Assembly: GCA_020635875.1 (NCBI GenBank)
Contig: JACJYY010000002.1
Location: 310,001-374,000 of the forward strand
From: Flavobacteriales bacterium
GTDB lineage: Bacteria; Bacteroidota; Bacteroidia; Flavobacteriales; Flavobacteriaceae
Length of the DNA stretch: 64,000 bases
Reading direction: 5' to 3'
The translations under genes and the position numbers were made by a program. The notes below the pieces were generated by a model. That model saw only the letters and a list, made by a program, of their open reading frames with translations. It was not told the DNA's origin and made no database searches. Shown piece after piece: positions 53,452-63,147 of the stretch; the first letter of the stretch is position 1, and every line of letters begins with the position of its first letter.

Positions 53452-55209
53452 TTAATCTTTTTTATTTCGCTGTTTCTCACACAAGTCCTTATAATAGCCG
53501 TTCTGCTCACTTAATTCGCGATGTGTTCCTTCTTGGATAATCTTACCTTTATCCATCACTATAATTTTGTCCGCATACTTAGCCGTAGAGACTCTATGAC
53601 TTACAATTAAAGTCGTCTTATCTTTGCTTTTTGACAAAATATTTTTCAGTATTTTCTTCTCCGTTTCTGTGTCAACAGCTGACAAACAATCATCAAAAAG
53701 CAATATTTTGACATCGCTTTTGATAAGGGTTCGGGCAATGGACAGTCGCTGTTTTTGTCCACCTGACAAGGTCAATCCTCTTTCTCCTAAAACGGTATCA
53801 TACTGTTTAGAAAATGACATAATGTCGTCATGAATATTAGCTTGTTTTGCCACTTCTTCTACGTCGTGATCACTCGCACCCATAGCTCCAAACTTGACAT
53901 TGTTTTTGATGGTATCAGAAAACAAAAAAGCATCCTGAGGCACCGCTCCAATAGCCGCTCTCAAATCTTTTAAATTGACTTTTTCTATCGGTACACCATC
54001 AATCATAACCGCTCCTTCGCTCACATCATACAAACGACTAACCAGTGCTAACAGAGTCGATTTGCCAGATCCTGTATTTCCTAACACTACTACTTTTTGT
54101 CCTGATTCAATATGTAAAGAAACCCCATCTAAACCTTTTATTCCGGTATCCTCATACACCAAAGTCACATCCCTAAAATCAATCTCTCCTTTTATAACCG
54201 ACGACTCATTACACTCATTTTTTATATCCGGAATAATGTCCAAAAACTCATTGATTCGCTTTTGTGAAACTTCTGCTTCTTTCACTAACGAGACAATCCA
54301 TCCTATAGATGCCACTGGCCAAGTCAACATATTTACATAAATAATGAATTCGGCAATCACACCGATAGAATCTATTTGCCCTTCGATATACATAAGCCCT
54401 CCTATGTAGACTACCAATAAACTACTCGAACCTATCAATAATATCATCAAGGGTGCAAAAAAAGCGTTGACCTTAACCAGTGATAAGTTTTTGTCTTTCA
54501 TTTCTTCAGAAATCGCAGCAATCTCAGTTTCGTTGTGCGACTCCGTCCCATACGCCTTTATTACTCTAATTCCTGAGAATAGTTCCTGAGACAAGCTAGA
54601 CAATTTTGATAATTGTTCCTGAAAAACAGTACTGCGAACACCAACTTCTTTACTCACCTTATAGATAGCAAAAGACAAAATCGGCAACGGCAATAAGGTG
54701 TAAAAAGTAAGCCTAGGCGAAATGATATACATCTGCACAATCACCACAGAAAACCTAATGATTGTATTAATAGCTTGCATTACAGCAGGACCAATATACA
54801 TTCTTACTTTACTTACATCTTCCGTGATGCGATTCATCAAATCTCCTGTTCTGTTTTTTTTGTAAAAACCAAGAGACAACACTTGATATTGCTTAAAAAT
54901 GACATTCTTTAAATCAAATTCGATTTTTCTGGACATCACTATCAATGTCTGTCGCATCAAAAAAGCAAAAAAACCAGCAGTTAATGTCGTTCCTAATATT
55001 AATAGTACATTTTTAAACAATAAGTCTTTGACTATTTCTTTATCTGCACTTATTGTGACATCATAAGCCTCAATAGCCCGAACAGAATCTCCGATCAAGC
55101 GAGGTGTATATAAAGAAAAAAGTTGAGAAATTATTGTAATTACAATACCCAACACAAACATATGTTTGTACTTGTAAAAGAATTGATTCAGATACTGTAA
55201 TGATTTCAT
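53452..55209 (-). CDS. ABC exporter half-transporter (membrane and ATPase domains)
   Basis: 585 residues from ATG at 55207-55209; a TTG six bases further upstream is less likely. Six membrane helices (residues about 15-310) precede an ATPase with Walker A GNTGSGKST, signature LSGGQKQR and Walker B ILLFDDCLSAVD. It works as a homodimer or heterodimer exporting lipids or drugs. Divergent from nusB. Confidence 0.93.
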   Translation of the reverse strand: MKSLQYLNQFFYKYKHMFVLGIVITIISQLFSLYTPRLIGDSVRAIEAYDVTISADKEIVKDLLFKNVLLILGTTLTAGFFAFLMRQTLIVMSRKIEFDLKNVIFKQYQVLSLGFYKKNRTGDLMNRITEDVSKVRMYIGPAVMQAINTIIRFSVVIVQMYIISPRLTFYTLLPLPILSFAIYKVSKEVGVRSTVFQEQLSKLSSLSQELFSGIRVIKAYGTESHNETEIAAISEEMKDKNLSLVKVNAFFAPLMILLIGSSSLLVVYIGGLMYIEGQIDSIGVIAEFIIYVNMLTWPVASIGWIVSLVKEAEVSQKRINEFLDIIPDIKNECNESSVIKGEIDFRDVTLVYEDTGIKGLDGVSLHIESGQKVVVLGNTGSGKSTLLALVSRLYDVSEGAVMIDGVPIEKVNLKDLRAAIGAVPQDAFLFSDTIKNNVKFGAMGASDHDVEEVAKQANIHDDIMSFSKQYDTVLGERGLTLSGGQKQRLSIARTLIKSDVKILLFDDCLSAVDTETEKKILKNILSKSKDKTTLIVSHRVSTAKYADKIIVMDKGKIIQEGTHRELSEQNGYYKDLCEKQRNKKD

Positions 55210-55241
55210 AGTCAATTATGGCTCACGACATTTATTGAGGA

Positions 55242-55249
55242 CAAATATA
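55242..55249 (-). promoter_or_regulatory. Putative -7 box for the ABC exporter
   Basis: TATATTTG on the minus strand fits TANNTTTG, 33 bases before the ATG at 55209. Confidence 0.45.
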
Positions 55250-55324
55250 ATTTAATCTGATAGCTTACCATTCTTTTATGTCTTTTTTGCCTCTGGGCAC
55301 GCTATTATTTAGCTTATAATTTTA

Positions 55325-55332
55325 TACTTTTG
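55325..55332 (+). promoter_or_regulatory. Putative -7 box for nusB
   Basis: TACTTTTG fits TANNTTTG and lies 43 bases before the nusB ATG at 55375. The TTG within it could be misread as a start codon. Confidence 0.5.
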
Positions 55333-55374
55333 CATCAATTTTGGAAACCAAAAACAAAAAAGTTCTTAGATCAC

Positions 55375-56313
55375 ATGCTAAACAGAAGACACATTCGAGT
55401 AAAAGTTATGCAGGCCATTTATGCCATGCATCTTCAGCAAGCATCAGACATTACTCAACAAGAGCGTTTTCTTCATCAAAGCATTGATGATATCATCGAC
55501 TTGTATTTGATTATAACTTCTTCTTTAGTCAAGCTGAAAGAACTAGAGGAAGATTTTATTGAAAAGTCCAAACAAAAAATCATCAAGTCTAGTACGGATA
55601 TCAATCCGCACATGAATTTTGTGCAAAACAAAGTGTTGACGACTTTAGCCGAAAGTGAGGGGCTAAAAGAAATCCTTAAGAAAAAGAAAATCAGCAACTG
55701 GTCTATTGATGATTCGTACCTCAAAAACATTCTTGGAGAAATAAAAAACAGCACACTGTACAGTGATTATATCAAACTCGAAAATCCTTCGATAAAAGAA
55801 GACAAACAATTTATCGTTGCTGTTTTTACAGAAATCATTGCTCCTAACGAAAAACTGAACGACTATCTCGAAGACCTTAACTTATCTTGGTCAGACGACA
55901 TTCCTATCGTCAACACCTTATTAGTTAAAAAAATAGAGCAATTAAAAATATATGGCAATTTTAAAACACCTAATGTTTACAAAGACATAGAGGACAAGGA
56001 TTTTGCCACTCAACTGTTCAGAAAAGTAATTTTAAACGATGAAAAACTAGCTCAAGAATTTGCCGACAAAACACCTAATTGGGATAATGAGCGTATTGCA
56101 GAGTTAGACAGAACTATTTTAAAAATGGCGATTGCTGAACTCTTGCATTTTCCGTCGATTCCTGTTAAGGTAACGATTAATGAATATGTTGAGATTGCCA
56201 AAGAATATGCGACTCCCAAGAGCAGTCTATTCATTAATGGAATCTTAGATAAATTATCCAAAGAATACACACAAGCTAAAAGAATTAACAAAATCGGAAG
56301 AGGACTATTATAA
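55375..56313 (+). CDS. nusB: Transcription antitermination/termination factor NusB (long form)
   Basis: 312 residues from the ATG at 55375 (MLNRRHIRVKVMQAIYAM is the family start); an upstream TTG frame begins inside the promoter box and is rejected. Long flavobacterial form with an extra middle region of about 170 residues and the canonical NusB domain in the C-terminal third (RTILKMAIAELLHFPSIPVKVTINE, family motif). It binds boxA RNA with NusE in rRNA antitermination. Confidence 0.92.
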   Translation: MLNRRHIRVKVMQAIYAMHLQQASDITQQERFLHQSIDDIIDLYLIITSSLVKLKELEEDFIEKSKQKIIKSSTDINPHMNFVQNKVLTTLAESEGLKEILKKKKISNWSIDDSYLKNILGEIKNSTLYSDYIKLENPSIKEDKQFIVAVFTEIIAPNEKLNDYLEDLNLSWSDDIPIVNTLLVKKIEQLKIYGNFKTPNVYKDIEDKDFATQLFRKVILNDEKLAQEFADKTPNWDNERIAELDRTILKMAIAELLHFPSIPVKVTINEYVEIAKEYATPKSSLFINGILDKLSKEYTQAKRINKIGRGLL

Positions 56314-56335
56314 CTAACACTAAAACCAAATAATC

Positions 56336-56800
56336 ATGAAAAAATACCTTTTATTAAGTATTGCATTAGTAGGATTAGCATCAACTGCATGTCAGAATAA
56401 AATTGATGCTTCTTCACAAATTGATGAAACTAAAGTAGCAGAAGCAGAACAAAAAGCATCTGAAGCTGGAAAATTACCTGTCATTAAATTTGAAGAGGAA
56501 GAATTTGACTTTGGAACCATCAATGAGGGGGATAAAGTAGAACATGTCTTTAAGTTTACCAATACAGGAGAGTCAGAATTATACATCATTGATGTAAAAC
56601 CATCTTGTGGATGTACTGTGCCAGACTACACTAAAACACCTGTTGCTCCAGGAGAGTCAGGAGATATAAAATTAGAATTTAACTCTTCTGGAAAACCAGG
56701 AGAACAAAACAAATCAGTAACCGTTAAAACAAATACAGCAGAAGGCGAATACCAATTAAAGTTTAAAGCTTCTGTTACTCCTAAAGATAAACAAGAATAA
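56336..56800 (+). CDS. DUF1573 lipoprotein
   Basis: 154 residues. Lipobox ASTAC at 15-19. The DUF1573 domain is shown by EEFDFGTINEGDKVEHVF and DVKPSCGCTVPDY. Small envelope lipoprotein of unknown role. Between nusB (22-base gap) and yajC (1-base gap). Confidence 0.9.
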   Translation: MKKYLLLSIALVGLASTACQNKIDASSQIDETKVAEAEQKASEAGKLPVIKFEEEEFDFGTINEGDKVEHVFKFTNTGESELYIIDVKPSCGCTVPDYTKTPVAPGESGDIKLEFNSSGKPGEQNKSVTVKTNTAEGEYQLKFKASVTPKDKQE

Positions 56801-56801
56801 T

Positions 56802-57083
56802 ATGGAACAATTACAGCAATTTGCACCCTTTCTTTTAATGTTTGTGGTAATCTATTTTTTTATGATTAGACCACAATCAAAAAAACAAAAACAAGAAAAA
56901 GCTTTTGAAGAAAGCTTAAAACCAGGCATGAGAATCGTGACCCGAAGCGGTCTACACGCAAAAGTGGTTGAAGTAAACGAGAAAACAATAGTAGTAGAAA
57001 CAATGGCAGGCAAGTTATTGTTTGACAAAACCGCTGTTTCTCTGGAACTTTCTCAAGCGTTAAACGAGAAAGAAAAAAAATAA
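56802..57083 (+). CDS. yajC: Preprotein translocase accessory subunit YajC
   Basis: 93 residues. One membrane helix (about 7-22, FLLMFVVIYFFMIRPQ) followed by the KKQKQEKAFEESLKPG and RSGLHAKVVEV family regions. It associates with SecDF at the inner membrane. Confidence 0.93.
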   Translation: MEQLQQFAPFLLMFVVIYFFMIRPQSKKQKQEKAFEESLKPGMRIVTRSGLHAKVVEVNEKTIVVETMAGKLLFDKTAVSLELSQALNEKEKK

Positions 57084-57107
57084 ATCTCAATCGAGATTTT
57101 GTTATTG

Positions 57108-57136
57108 AGCCCGGAATAATAATTTCGGGCTTTTTT
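57108..57136 (+). terminator. Terminator after yajC
   Basis: AGCCCGGAA (57108-57116) pairs with the arm 57123-57131, followed by TTTTTT. It ends the nusB-DUF1573-yajC unit. Confidence 0.8.
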
Positions 57137-57172
57137 GTGCTCTATATCGTCGTTTACATCACTCATTTTGGC

Positions 57173-57180
57173 TATTTTTG
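57173..57180 (+). promoter_or_regulatory. Putative -7 box for the GlmU-family gene
   Basis: TATTTTTG fits TANNTTTG, 19 bases before the ATG at 57199. Confidence 0.45.
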
Positions 57181-57198
57181 GAAAGCAAATAGATACTG

Positions 57199-58371
57199 AT
57201 GAATTATATACTTTTTGATGGAACAGTACGCGACGCCCTACTTCCATTCACTTATACGAGACCTGTAGCTGAAATCCGAATTGGAATTTTAACCATCAGA
57301 GAAAAATGGGAACTACACTTAGGCAATACCATAAGCACTCTTACTGAAGAATACTTGTCAGAAAAGTATCCTATGGTTGAATTAGCTGAAAATATTATGA
57401 TTAATGCATCGTACTGTCCTAATGAGGAATTGGTGGAATTAATCCAAAACTTACAGCCTAATCAAGCGCTCTTTCAGGAGGATGAAATTGTTGCCTTTTT
57501 TACAGAAGAAACTCAAGAAGAGGTGGATTTTGATGAGTATGAAATCTTTCAATACAACGGTAACGCGCTAAGAGTACAAAATACTTGGGACATCTTCGAA
57601 AAAAATGATAGAGCCCTCCGCGAAGATTTTGACTTAGTCACAAAGGATAGAGAATCACAACCCATTCCAAAAACGATACAAACTGTTAATCCAGAAAATA
57701 TATTTATTGAAGAGGGAGCTGAATTAAGTTTTTCTGTTTTAAACGCTTCATCCGGCCCGATTTATATTGGAAAAGATAGCCTTATCATGGAAGGTTGTGT
57801 AATCAGAGGACCTTTTGCTTTGGGCGAACATTCTCAAGTCAAAATGGGAGCTAAAATATATGGTGCTACCACGGCTGGTCCTGAATGTCGTTTAGGTGGC
57901 GAAATTAGCAACTCTGTACTGTTTGGTTATTCTAGCAAAGGGCATGACGGTTTTTTAGGCAATTCTGTTTTGGGAGAATGGTGCAACTTAGGCGCAGACA
58001 CCAACACCTCTAATCTCAAAAACAATTATGCTTCCGTAAAACTATGGAGTTACGAAACAGAGCGATTTGCTGATACGGGTTTACAATTTTGCGGTTTGAT
58101 GATGGGCGACCATAGTAAAAGCGGTATTAATACCATGTTTAATACGGGAACTGTAGTGGGCGTTTGTGCCAATATTTTTGGTGGTGGTTTCCCTAGAAAT
58201 TTTATCCCAAGTTACTCCTGGGGAGGATCTAGCGGCATGACTACTTACCTCACCTCAAAAGCGTTTGAAACGGCTGAAAAAGTTATGGAAAGAAGACATA
58301 TGGTGTTTGACCAAAAAGAACGACAAATACTGGAACAAGTATTTGAAGACACTAAAAAGTATAGGAAGTAA
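57199..58371 (+). CDS. GlmU-family sugar nucleotidyltransferase-like protein
   Basis: 390 residues. N-terminal MNYILFDGTVRDALLPFTYTRP is typical of the Bacteroidota GlmU-family (nucleotidyltransferase-like but without the standard LAAGxGTRM loop), and the C-terminal third has left-handed beta-helix hexapeptides (GPIYIGKDSLIMEG, GEWCNLGADTNTSNLKNNY). It may activate or acetylate a sugar for the envelope; the actual substrate is unknown. Confidence 0.85.
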   Translation: MNYILFDGTVRDALLPFTYTRPVAEIRIGILTIREKWELHLGNTISTLTEEYLSEKYPMVELAENIMINASYCPNEELVELIQNLQPNQALFQEDEIVAFFTEETQEEVDFDEYEIFQYNGNALRVQNTWDIFEKNDRALREDFDLVTKDRESQPIPKTIQTVNPENIFIEEGAELSFSVLNASSGPIYIGKDSLIMEGCVIRGPFALGEHSQVKMGAKIYGATTAGPECRLGGEISNSVLFGYSSKGHDGFLGNSVLGEWCNLGADTNTSNLKNNYASVKLWSYETERFADTGLQFCGLMMGDHSKSGINTMFNTGTVVGVCANIFGGGFPRNFIPSYSWGGSSGMTTYLTSKAFETAEKVMERRHMVFDQKERQILEQVFEDTKKYRK

Positions 58372-58410
58372 TAAGTATTAGTTGTAAGGCGTAAGTCTTT
58401 CCATTTACAC

Positions 58411-58451
58411 AAACAATAAAGCCTGTCGAAAATCGACAGGCTTTATTGTTT
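58411..58451. terminator. Bidirectional terminator with 19-bp arms
   Basis: Perfect inverted repeat, arms 58411-58429 and 58433-58451, loop AAA. It lies between the convergent GlmU-family and ppnP genes and ends both units. Confidence 0.92.
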
Positions 58452-58470
58452 ATTGCTAAATCTCAAATTC

Positions 58471-58752
58471 CTATTTATACTGACACAAATAAGACGTTTG
58501 TACATCCACCTTTACTTGGAATTTTTGATTGGCATCAATCTCGTAAGATTGACCTGCCTTATACACTCCCCAGTCTTCTGAGCCTGGTAACTTAACCGTC
58601 ATTTCTCCTTCGATGACAATCATGGTTTCGTGTTGCGAAGTGCCAAATTCGTACGCTCCTGGTTCCATTACTCCTAAAGTAGATTTCCCGATTGCTGTTT
58701 GGTAACCTAAAGATTTAACGTTCCCGTCAAAATATTCATTTATTGCTATCAT
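58471..58752 (-). CDS. ppnP: Pyrimidine/purine nucleoside phosphorylase (DUF1255, cupin fold)
   Basis: 93 residues, standard length. NEYFDGNVKSLGYQ and LGVMEPGAYEFGTSQHETM are family marks. It splits nucleosides to base and ribose-1-phosphate. Spaced 7 bases from folD. Confidence 0.93.
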   Translation of the reverse strand: MIAINEYFDGNVKSLGYQTAIGKSTLGVMEPGAYEFGTSQHETMIVIEGEMTVKLPGSEDWGVYKAGQSYEIDANQKFQVKVDVQTSYLCQYK

Positions 58753-58759
58753 AATTTTT

Positions 58760-59638
58760 TTATTTATTCTGTACTTTTCTAGCTAATAGTGTGTTTTTTA
58801 ACAACATTGCAATAGTCATTGGCCCTACCCCTCCTGGTACTGGTGTAATGTACGATGATTTAGGACTTACTGCTTCAAAATCCACATCTCCTCTAATCAC
58901 ATATCCCTTTGGATGCGTTTCGTCTGGCACTCGTGTAATCCCTACATCAATCACGACAACACCCTCTTTCACCATATCTGCTTTCAGATAATTGGGCACA
59001 CCTAGAGCCGTAATAATGATATCTGCATTCTTGGTAAACTCTTCAATATTTTTTGTTCGACTATGTGTTAACGTAACCGTAGAGTCTCCAGGATTTCCCT
59101 TAGTACTCATCAAGATACTCATCGGACGTCCCACAATGTGGCTTCTACCAATTACCACAGTATGTTTTCCTGATGTTTCCACATTATAACGTTTCAACAA
59201 CTCCATAATCCCAAACGGTGTAGCTGGAATAAACGTTTCCATCTCTAAAGCCATTCTTCCAAAATTTTCTGGATGGAAACCGTCCACATCTTTTCTTGGA
59301 TCAATGGCCAACAATATCTTTTGCTCGTCAATGTGTTTTGGCAAAGGTAACTGTACTATAAATCCATCTATTTCATCGTCATTATTCAATTCATCAATTT
59401 TCACCAACAACTCCTCTTCAGTGATGGTTTCAGGTAGACTAACCAAAGTAGATTCAAAACCAATCTTTTCACAAGAGCGTACTTTACTCCCTACATAGGT
59501 TAAACTTGCTCCATTGCTCCCTACCAAAACAGCAGCCAAGTGAGGCACCTTTTCTCCTCTTTCTTTGATTTTGACTACCTCAGCAGCAATCTCTTCTTTA
59601 ATATCGTTAGATATCTTATTACCGTCTAATATTTGCAT
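58760..59638 (-). CDS. folD: Methylenetetrahydrofolate dehydrogenase/cyclohydrolase
   Basis: 292 residues. YVGSKVRSCEKIGF (catalytic Lys), GFIVQLPLPKHID and the NADP-binding VVIGRSHIVGRPMS are typical. It interconverts methylene- and formyl-tetrahydrofolate. It ends 14 bases downstream of the ffh stop. Confidence 0.97.
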   Translation of the reverse strand: MQILDGNKISNDIKEEIAAEVVKIKERGEKVPHLAAVLVGSNGASLTYVGSKVRSCEKIGFESTLVSLPETITEEELLVKIDELNNDDEIDGFIVQLPLPKHIDEQKILLAIDPRKDVDGFHPENFGRMALEMETFIPATPFGIMELLKRYNVETSGKHTVVIGRSHIVGRPMSILMSTKGNPGDSTVTLTHSRTKNIEEFTKNADIIITALGVPNYLKADMVKEGVVVIDVGITRVPDETHPKGYVIRGDVDFEAVSPKSSYITPVPGGVGPMTIAMLLKNTLLARKVQNK

Positions 59639-59652
59639 ATTTCTATTTTTTT

Positions 59653-60990
59653 CTATCTCATTCCTCGCATTCCACCCATCATACTCATAAGGTTTTTACC
59701 TCCGCCACCTTGCATCATTTTCATCATCTTACTCATCTGTTGGAATTGCTTCATTAATTGATTGACTTCTTGCACTGATCTCCCTGAACCTTTAGCAATT
59801 CTATTTTTGCGTTTGACATCAATAAGTGTTGGTTGTTGACGCTCCTTTGGAGTCATCGAGTAAATTATAGCTTCTATATGTTTAAAGGCATCGTCTTCGA
59901 TTTCCACATCCTTTAAAGCTTTTCCCGCTCCAGGAATCATCCCCACTAAATCCTTCATGCTACCCATTTTCTTAATTTGTTGAATTTGGGTTAAGAAATC
60001 ATCAAATCCAAACTCATTTTTGGCAATTTTCTTCTGTAGTTTTCTAGCTTCTTCTTCGTCAAACTGCTCTTGTGCCTTTTCCACTAAGGAAACAACGTCT
60101 CCCATCCCTAAGATACGATCAGCCATACGAGTCGGATAGAATACATCTATCGCATCCATTTTCTCGCCAGTACCAATAAATTTAATAGGCTTGTTAACTA
60201 CAGACTTAATGGTTATAGCCGCTCCACCACGTGTATCACCGTCCAACTTGGTTAACACTACTCCATCAAAATTCAATCGATCATTGAAGGCTTTGGCTGT
60301 ATTTACAGCATCCTGACCTGTCATAGAATCCACCACAAACAGGGTCTCGTTTGGTTTGATAGCTTGATGCACATTGGCAATCTCAGTCATCATCTGCTCA
60401 TCAATCGCTAAACGACCTGCTGTATCGACAATCACTATGTTATAACCATTAGACTTGGCGTAAGCAATTGCATTTTGAGAAATCGAAACTGGGTTTTTGT
60501 TTTCTCTTTCAGAGTATACTTCTACTCCTATTTGCTCTCCCACTACGTGCAACTGATCAATTGCCGCAGGACGATAAATATCACACGCTACTAATAATGG
60601 CTTTTTGTTTTTCTTTGTTTTAAGGTAGTTGGCTAACTTTCCAGAAAAAGTCGTCTTACCAGAACCTTGTAAACCTGACATCAAAATCACAGAAGGATTG
60701 CCCGACAAATCTACTCCAGCAGCATCACCTCCCATCAATTCGGCTAACTCATCCTTAACGAGCTTTACCATTAACTGACCCGGTTGTAGTGTTGTCAATA
60801 CATTGGCACCAATTGCTTTGTCTTTTACTTTGGCCGTAAATTCTTTGGCAATTTTAAAGTTAACATCGGCGTCAAGTAAGGCTTTACGCACTTCCTTTAA
60901 GGTCTCTGCAACGTTAACTTCGGTGATTTTACCATGTCCCTTTAAGACATGTAACGCTTTATCTAACTTATCGCTTAAATTATCGAACAT
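59653..60990 (-). CDS. ffh: Signal recognition particle protein Ffh
   Basis: 445 residues from ATG at 60988-60990 (MFDNLSDKLDKAL); an upstream TTG adds 3 residues and is less likely. GTPase motifs GLQGSGKTTFSGKL and DTAGRLAIDE are present, and the methionine-rich C-terminus (MMKMMQGGGG) binds signal sequences and SRP RNA. Confidence 0.97.
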   Translation of the reverse strand: MFDNLSDKLDKALHVLKGHGKITEVNVAETLKEVRKALLDADVNFKIAKEFTAKVKDKAIGANVLTTLQPGQLMVKLVKDELAELMGGDAAGVDLSGNPSVILMSGLQGSGKTTFSGKLANYLKTKKNKKPLLVACDIYRPAAIDQLHVVGEQIGVEVYSERENKNPVSISQNAIAYAKSNGYNIVIVDTAGRLAIDEQMMTEIANVHQAIKPNETLFVVDSMTGQDAVNTAKAFNDRLNFDGVVLTKLDGDTRGGAAITIKSVVNKPIKFIGTGEKMDAIDVFYPTRMADRILGMGDVVSLVEKAQEQFDEEEARKLQKKIAKNEFGFDDFLTQIQQIKKMGSMKDLVGMIPGAGKALKDVEIEDDAFKHIEAIIYSMTPKERQQPTLIDVKRKNRIAKGSGRSVQEVNQLMKQFQQMSKMMKMMQGGGGKNLMSMMGGMRGMR

Positions 60991-61013
60991 TTGTGTCAAA
61001 TTTTAGTAAGCGG

Positions 61014-61021
61014 CAAAGATA
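61014..61021 (-). promoter_or_regulatory. Putative -7 box for ffh
   Basis: TATCTTTG on the minus strand fits TANNTTTG, 24 bases before the ffh ATG. Confidence 0.5.
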
Positions 61022-61032
61022 ATATAAACGGC

Positions 61033-61476
61033 TTAGGTATTCAACTCTAAATCTCTAATATAGTCCTCGTACTCATAAAAAAAGCGTTCGAAGGCATCCA
61101 TATTATCATAAAAGAAGTTGAATATTTCTTCCCAAGTTTTAGGGTTATTAATGCAAACACCTGTTTTTTCAATTCCTACACGACTGATTATTTTACCATT
61201 TTCGAGAGCGATTTCTTCGTCAAATTCCAACTCTGGAATAAAGTCTTCTAATAAAATGTTACGAAGTGAAAATAGTTTTTCAAAATATATTTTTCGGGTA
61301 TTTTCATTCTTTGGCTCAATGTCTAAATAGACACCTGCCTTTTTGGTATCTGCATAAAACTTAAAAGCTACGTCTTTGATTTTGGTGTCATACAACAACC
61401 ACTTTCGCGAATATTCCTGACCAAATTGTGTCCAAAACTCCCTTTTTATTCGGGCAGCTTCTTCTTTACTGTACAT
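61033..61476 (-). CDS. DUF4268 domain protein
   Basis: 147 residues, acidic. MYSKEEAARIKREFWTQFG at the start and the alternating basic/acidic pattern match DUF4268, a domain sometimes linked to restriction-type or nuclease proteins but here a free-standing housekeeping-like copy. It overlaps the upstream peptidyl-prolyl isomerase by 11 bases. Confidence 0.82.
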   Translation of the reverse strand: MYSKEEAARIKREFWTQFGQEYSRKWLLYDTKIKDVAFKFYADTKKAGVYLDIEPKNENTRKIYFEKLFSLRNILLEDFIPELEFDEEIALENGKIISRVGIEKTGVCINNPKTWEEIFNFFYDNMDAFERFFYEYEDYIRDLELNT

Positions 61477-62158
61477 TATCTTTCGATTTTAATGAAGCCT
61501 CAATAAGGATGTTAAACAAAGGATAATCCCCCCTATCTGTGGGTTGATTGGCAATACTATCCAATACTGAAATTCCTTTGGTAATTTTACCATACACCGT
61601 ATGCTCTCCGTTGAGGTGATGCTCTCCTGTGCGATTGTGCACAAAGTAGAACTCAAATGGACTACTTCTTTTTTCTGGATTATCTTCCCAAGAACGAGCC
61701 GAACAAAGCATCGCAAAATCATGTTTAAAGTCCTCTCTAAATTCCGCAGGGATGGTATATTCTCCTATTGCCCTGCGCGCTTTTCTGGTTTTAAGATCAT
61801 CTGAATTACCCCCTTGCACCACAAACCCCTTTACTACACGATGAAAATAAGTCGTATGATAATAATTCTTCTTAACTAAATAAATCATATTGGCACGATG
61901 CAAAGGTGTTTCTTCAAAAAGTTCCACCTCAATATCCCCAAATTTGGTATGAAAAATTACTTCCTTTTCAGGATTAAAACTTCCGTACCAAGACAAGAAA
62001 TCAACTACATTTTCATCGGTAATCTTTACGGTTTTGAGATCGTATTTTGGTTTATGAATGGTATCTGTTGTTGAACCATTGTCCTTAATTGGTTTCTTTT
62101 CCTGCTGACAGGAAACTAAACTTAAGACCCCTACAAATACAAACACAAATGACCGCAT
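61466..62158 (-). CDS. Cyclophilin-type peptidyl-prolyl isomerase, lipoprotein
   Basis: 230 residues. Lipobox LVSC at 14-17. The cyclophilin domain (FGDIEVELFEETPLHRANM, FHRVVKGFVVQGG) fills about 65-225; HFDF-type active-site residues are partly replaced, and the KRSSPFEFYFVHN region stands in for the usual QFFI. Probably a periplasmic or outer-membrane protein-folding helper. It shares one base with the DUF4837 gene stop. Confidence 0.85.
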   Translation of the reverse strand: MRSFVFVFVGVLSLVSCQQEKKPIKDNGSTTDTIHKPKYDLKTVKITDENVVDFLSWYGSFNPEKEVIFHTKFGDIEVELFEETPLHRANMIYLVKKNYYHTTYFHRVVKGFVVQGGNSDDLKTRKARRAIGEYTIPAEFREDFKHDFAMLCSARSWEDNPEKRSSPFEFYFVHNRTGEHHLNGEHTVYGKITKGISVLDSIANQPTDRGDYPLFNILIEASLKSKDNVQ

Positions 62159-63129
62159 TATTGTATTTCAACCGACAAAATAATAGACTCCAATTCTTGT
62201 ACTAAATCTCTTTTGGGCTTAGAAGGCGCATATACAAATCCTTCTACCACCACATAACGATTATTCTTTTCATCTTTAATGGCGTAGTTGATAAATGGAC
62301 CGGCCATGAAATCGTTACGCAATTCCCAAGAACCTTTAGTTAAATAGGTAGGTTTTTCTTTAAAATCAATTTGATAAAAATACGGGGCATAAGCCACCTC
62401 TGTACCCATGTAGGTGTTATCTAACGTTCCATGAATATGCTGTTTGCCTATAGAATCTCTGACCGCTATCACGTTAGCCATTGCTGTTGTGTCGTTTTCT
62501 AATTTATGAATTGGCACTTCGTAAATCAACACACTCGAATTCCCTGAGGGAATTTCCTTTTTCAGCCAAAAGAATTTTTCTCTCTCCATAGCATACGCAT
62601 AAGCTGTAGGAATAGACAACGTTACACCTAATTCTTTTTCAATTTTAGTTGTATTTAATAGGGCTTTTTTGATTCTTTGCTGTCTTTCTTTTACTTCCAT
62701 TCGTTGAATGGATTTCACAATTGCTTCTGCATTTTTTTTAAACAACTGAATTACTGCTTCTTTTGAAGACCCTGTCACAAATACCACATTCTGAGGCCTT
62801 GCAAAACGATCTTCCTCTATGGCAAAAACATCTTCTTTTCCTTCTGCAACAATCACAATATTGCGACTATTCCGCATAAATCCTTTAAAGATATTTGTAG
62901 GATACTGATTGAGATTAAAAAGAGGTTCTGCGTGAGTCAGACCTTCTACCTCAGCAGCCAAAACATAACGAATAGAGTCTCCAACTGGCGAATTCCAAAG
63001 TTCGTTATCTATTATTACAGACACATTATTTATCACTCCTGAGGACTCTCCTTTATATGGCTCGTCATTTTTTTCTTTACACCCCACTGTAATTACCAGT
63101 CCCACTATTATCACAATAAACTTTTTCAT
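62158..63129 (-). CDS. DUF4837 lipoprotein
   Basis: 323 residues. A signal peptide with lipobox TVGC (residues 14-17), then a DUF4837-like body starting VSVIIDNELWNSPVGDSI. Function unknown. Lies between the lytic transglycosylase and the PPIase genes in one leftward unit. Confidence 0.85.
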   Translation of the reverse strand: MKKFIVIIVGLVITVGCKEKNDEPYKGESSGVINNVSVIIDNELWNSPVGDSIRYVLAAEVEGLTHAEPLFNLNQYPTNIFKGFMRNSRNIVIVAEGKEDVFAIEEDRFARPQNVVFVTGSSKEAVIQLFKKNAEAIVKSIQRMEVKERQQRIKKALLNTTKIEKELGVTLSIPTAYAYAMEREKFFWLKKEIPSGNSSVLIYEVPIHKLENDTTAMANVIAVRDSIGKQHIHGTLDNTYMGTEVAYAPYFYQIDFKEKPTYLTKGSWELRNDFMAGPFINYAIKDEKNNRYVVVEGFVYAPSKPKRDLVQELESIILSVEIQ

Positions 63130-63147
63130 AGTCTTCTATTTATTCTA

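Noticed and set aside
55330..55374. Upstream TTG start extending nusB by 15 codons
   Set aside because: The TTG lies within a TACTTTTG promoter box, and the family start is the ATG at 55375.
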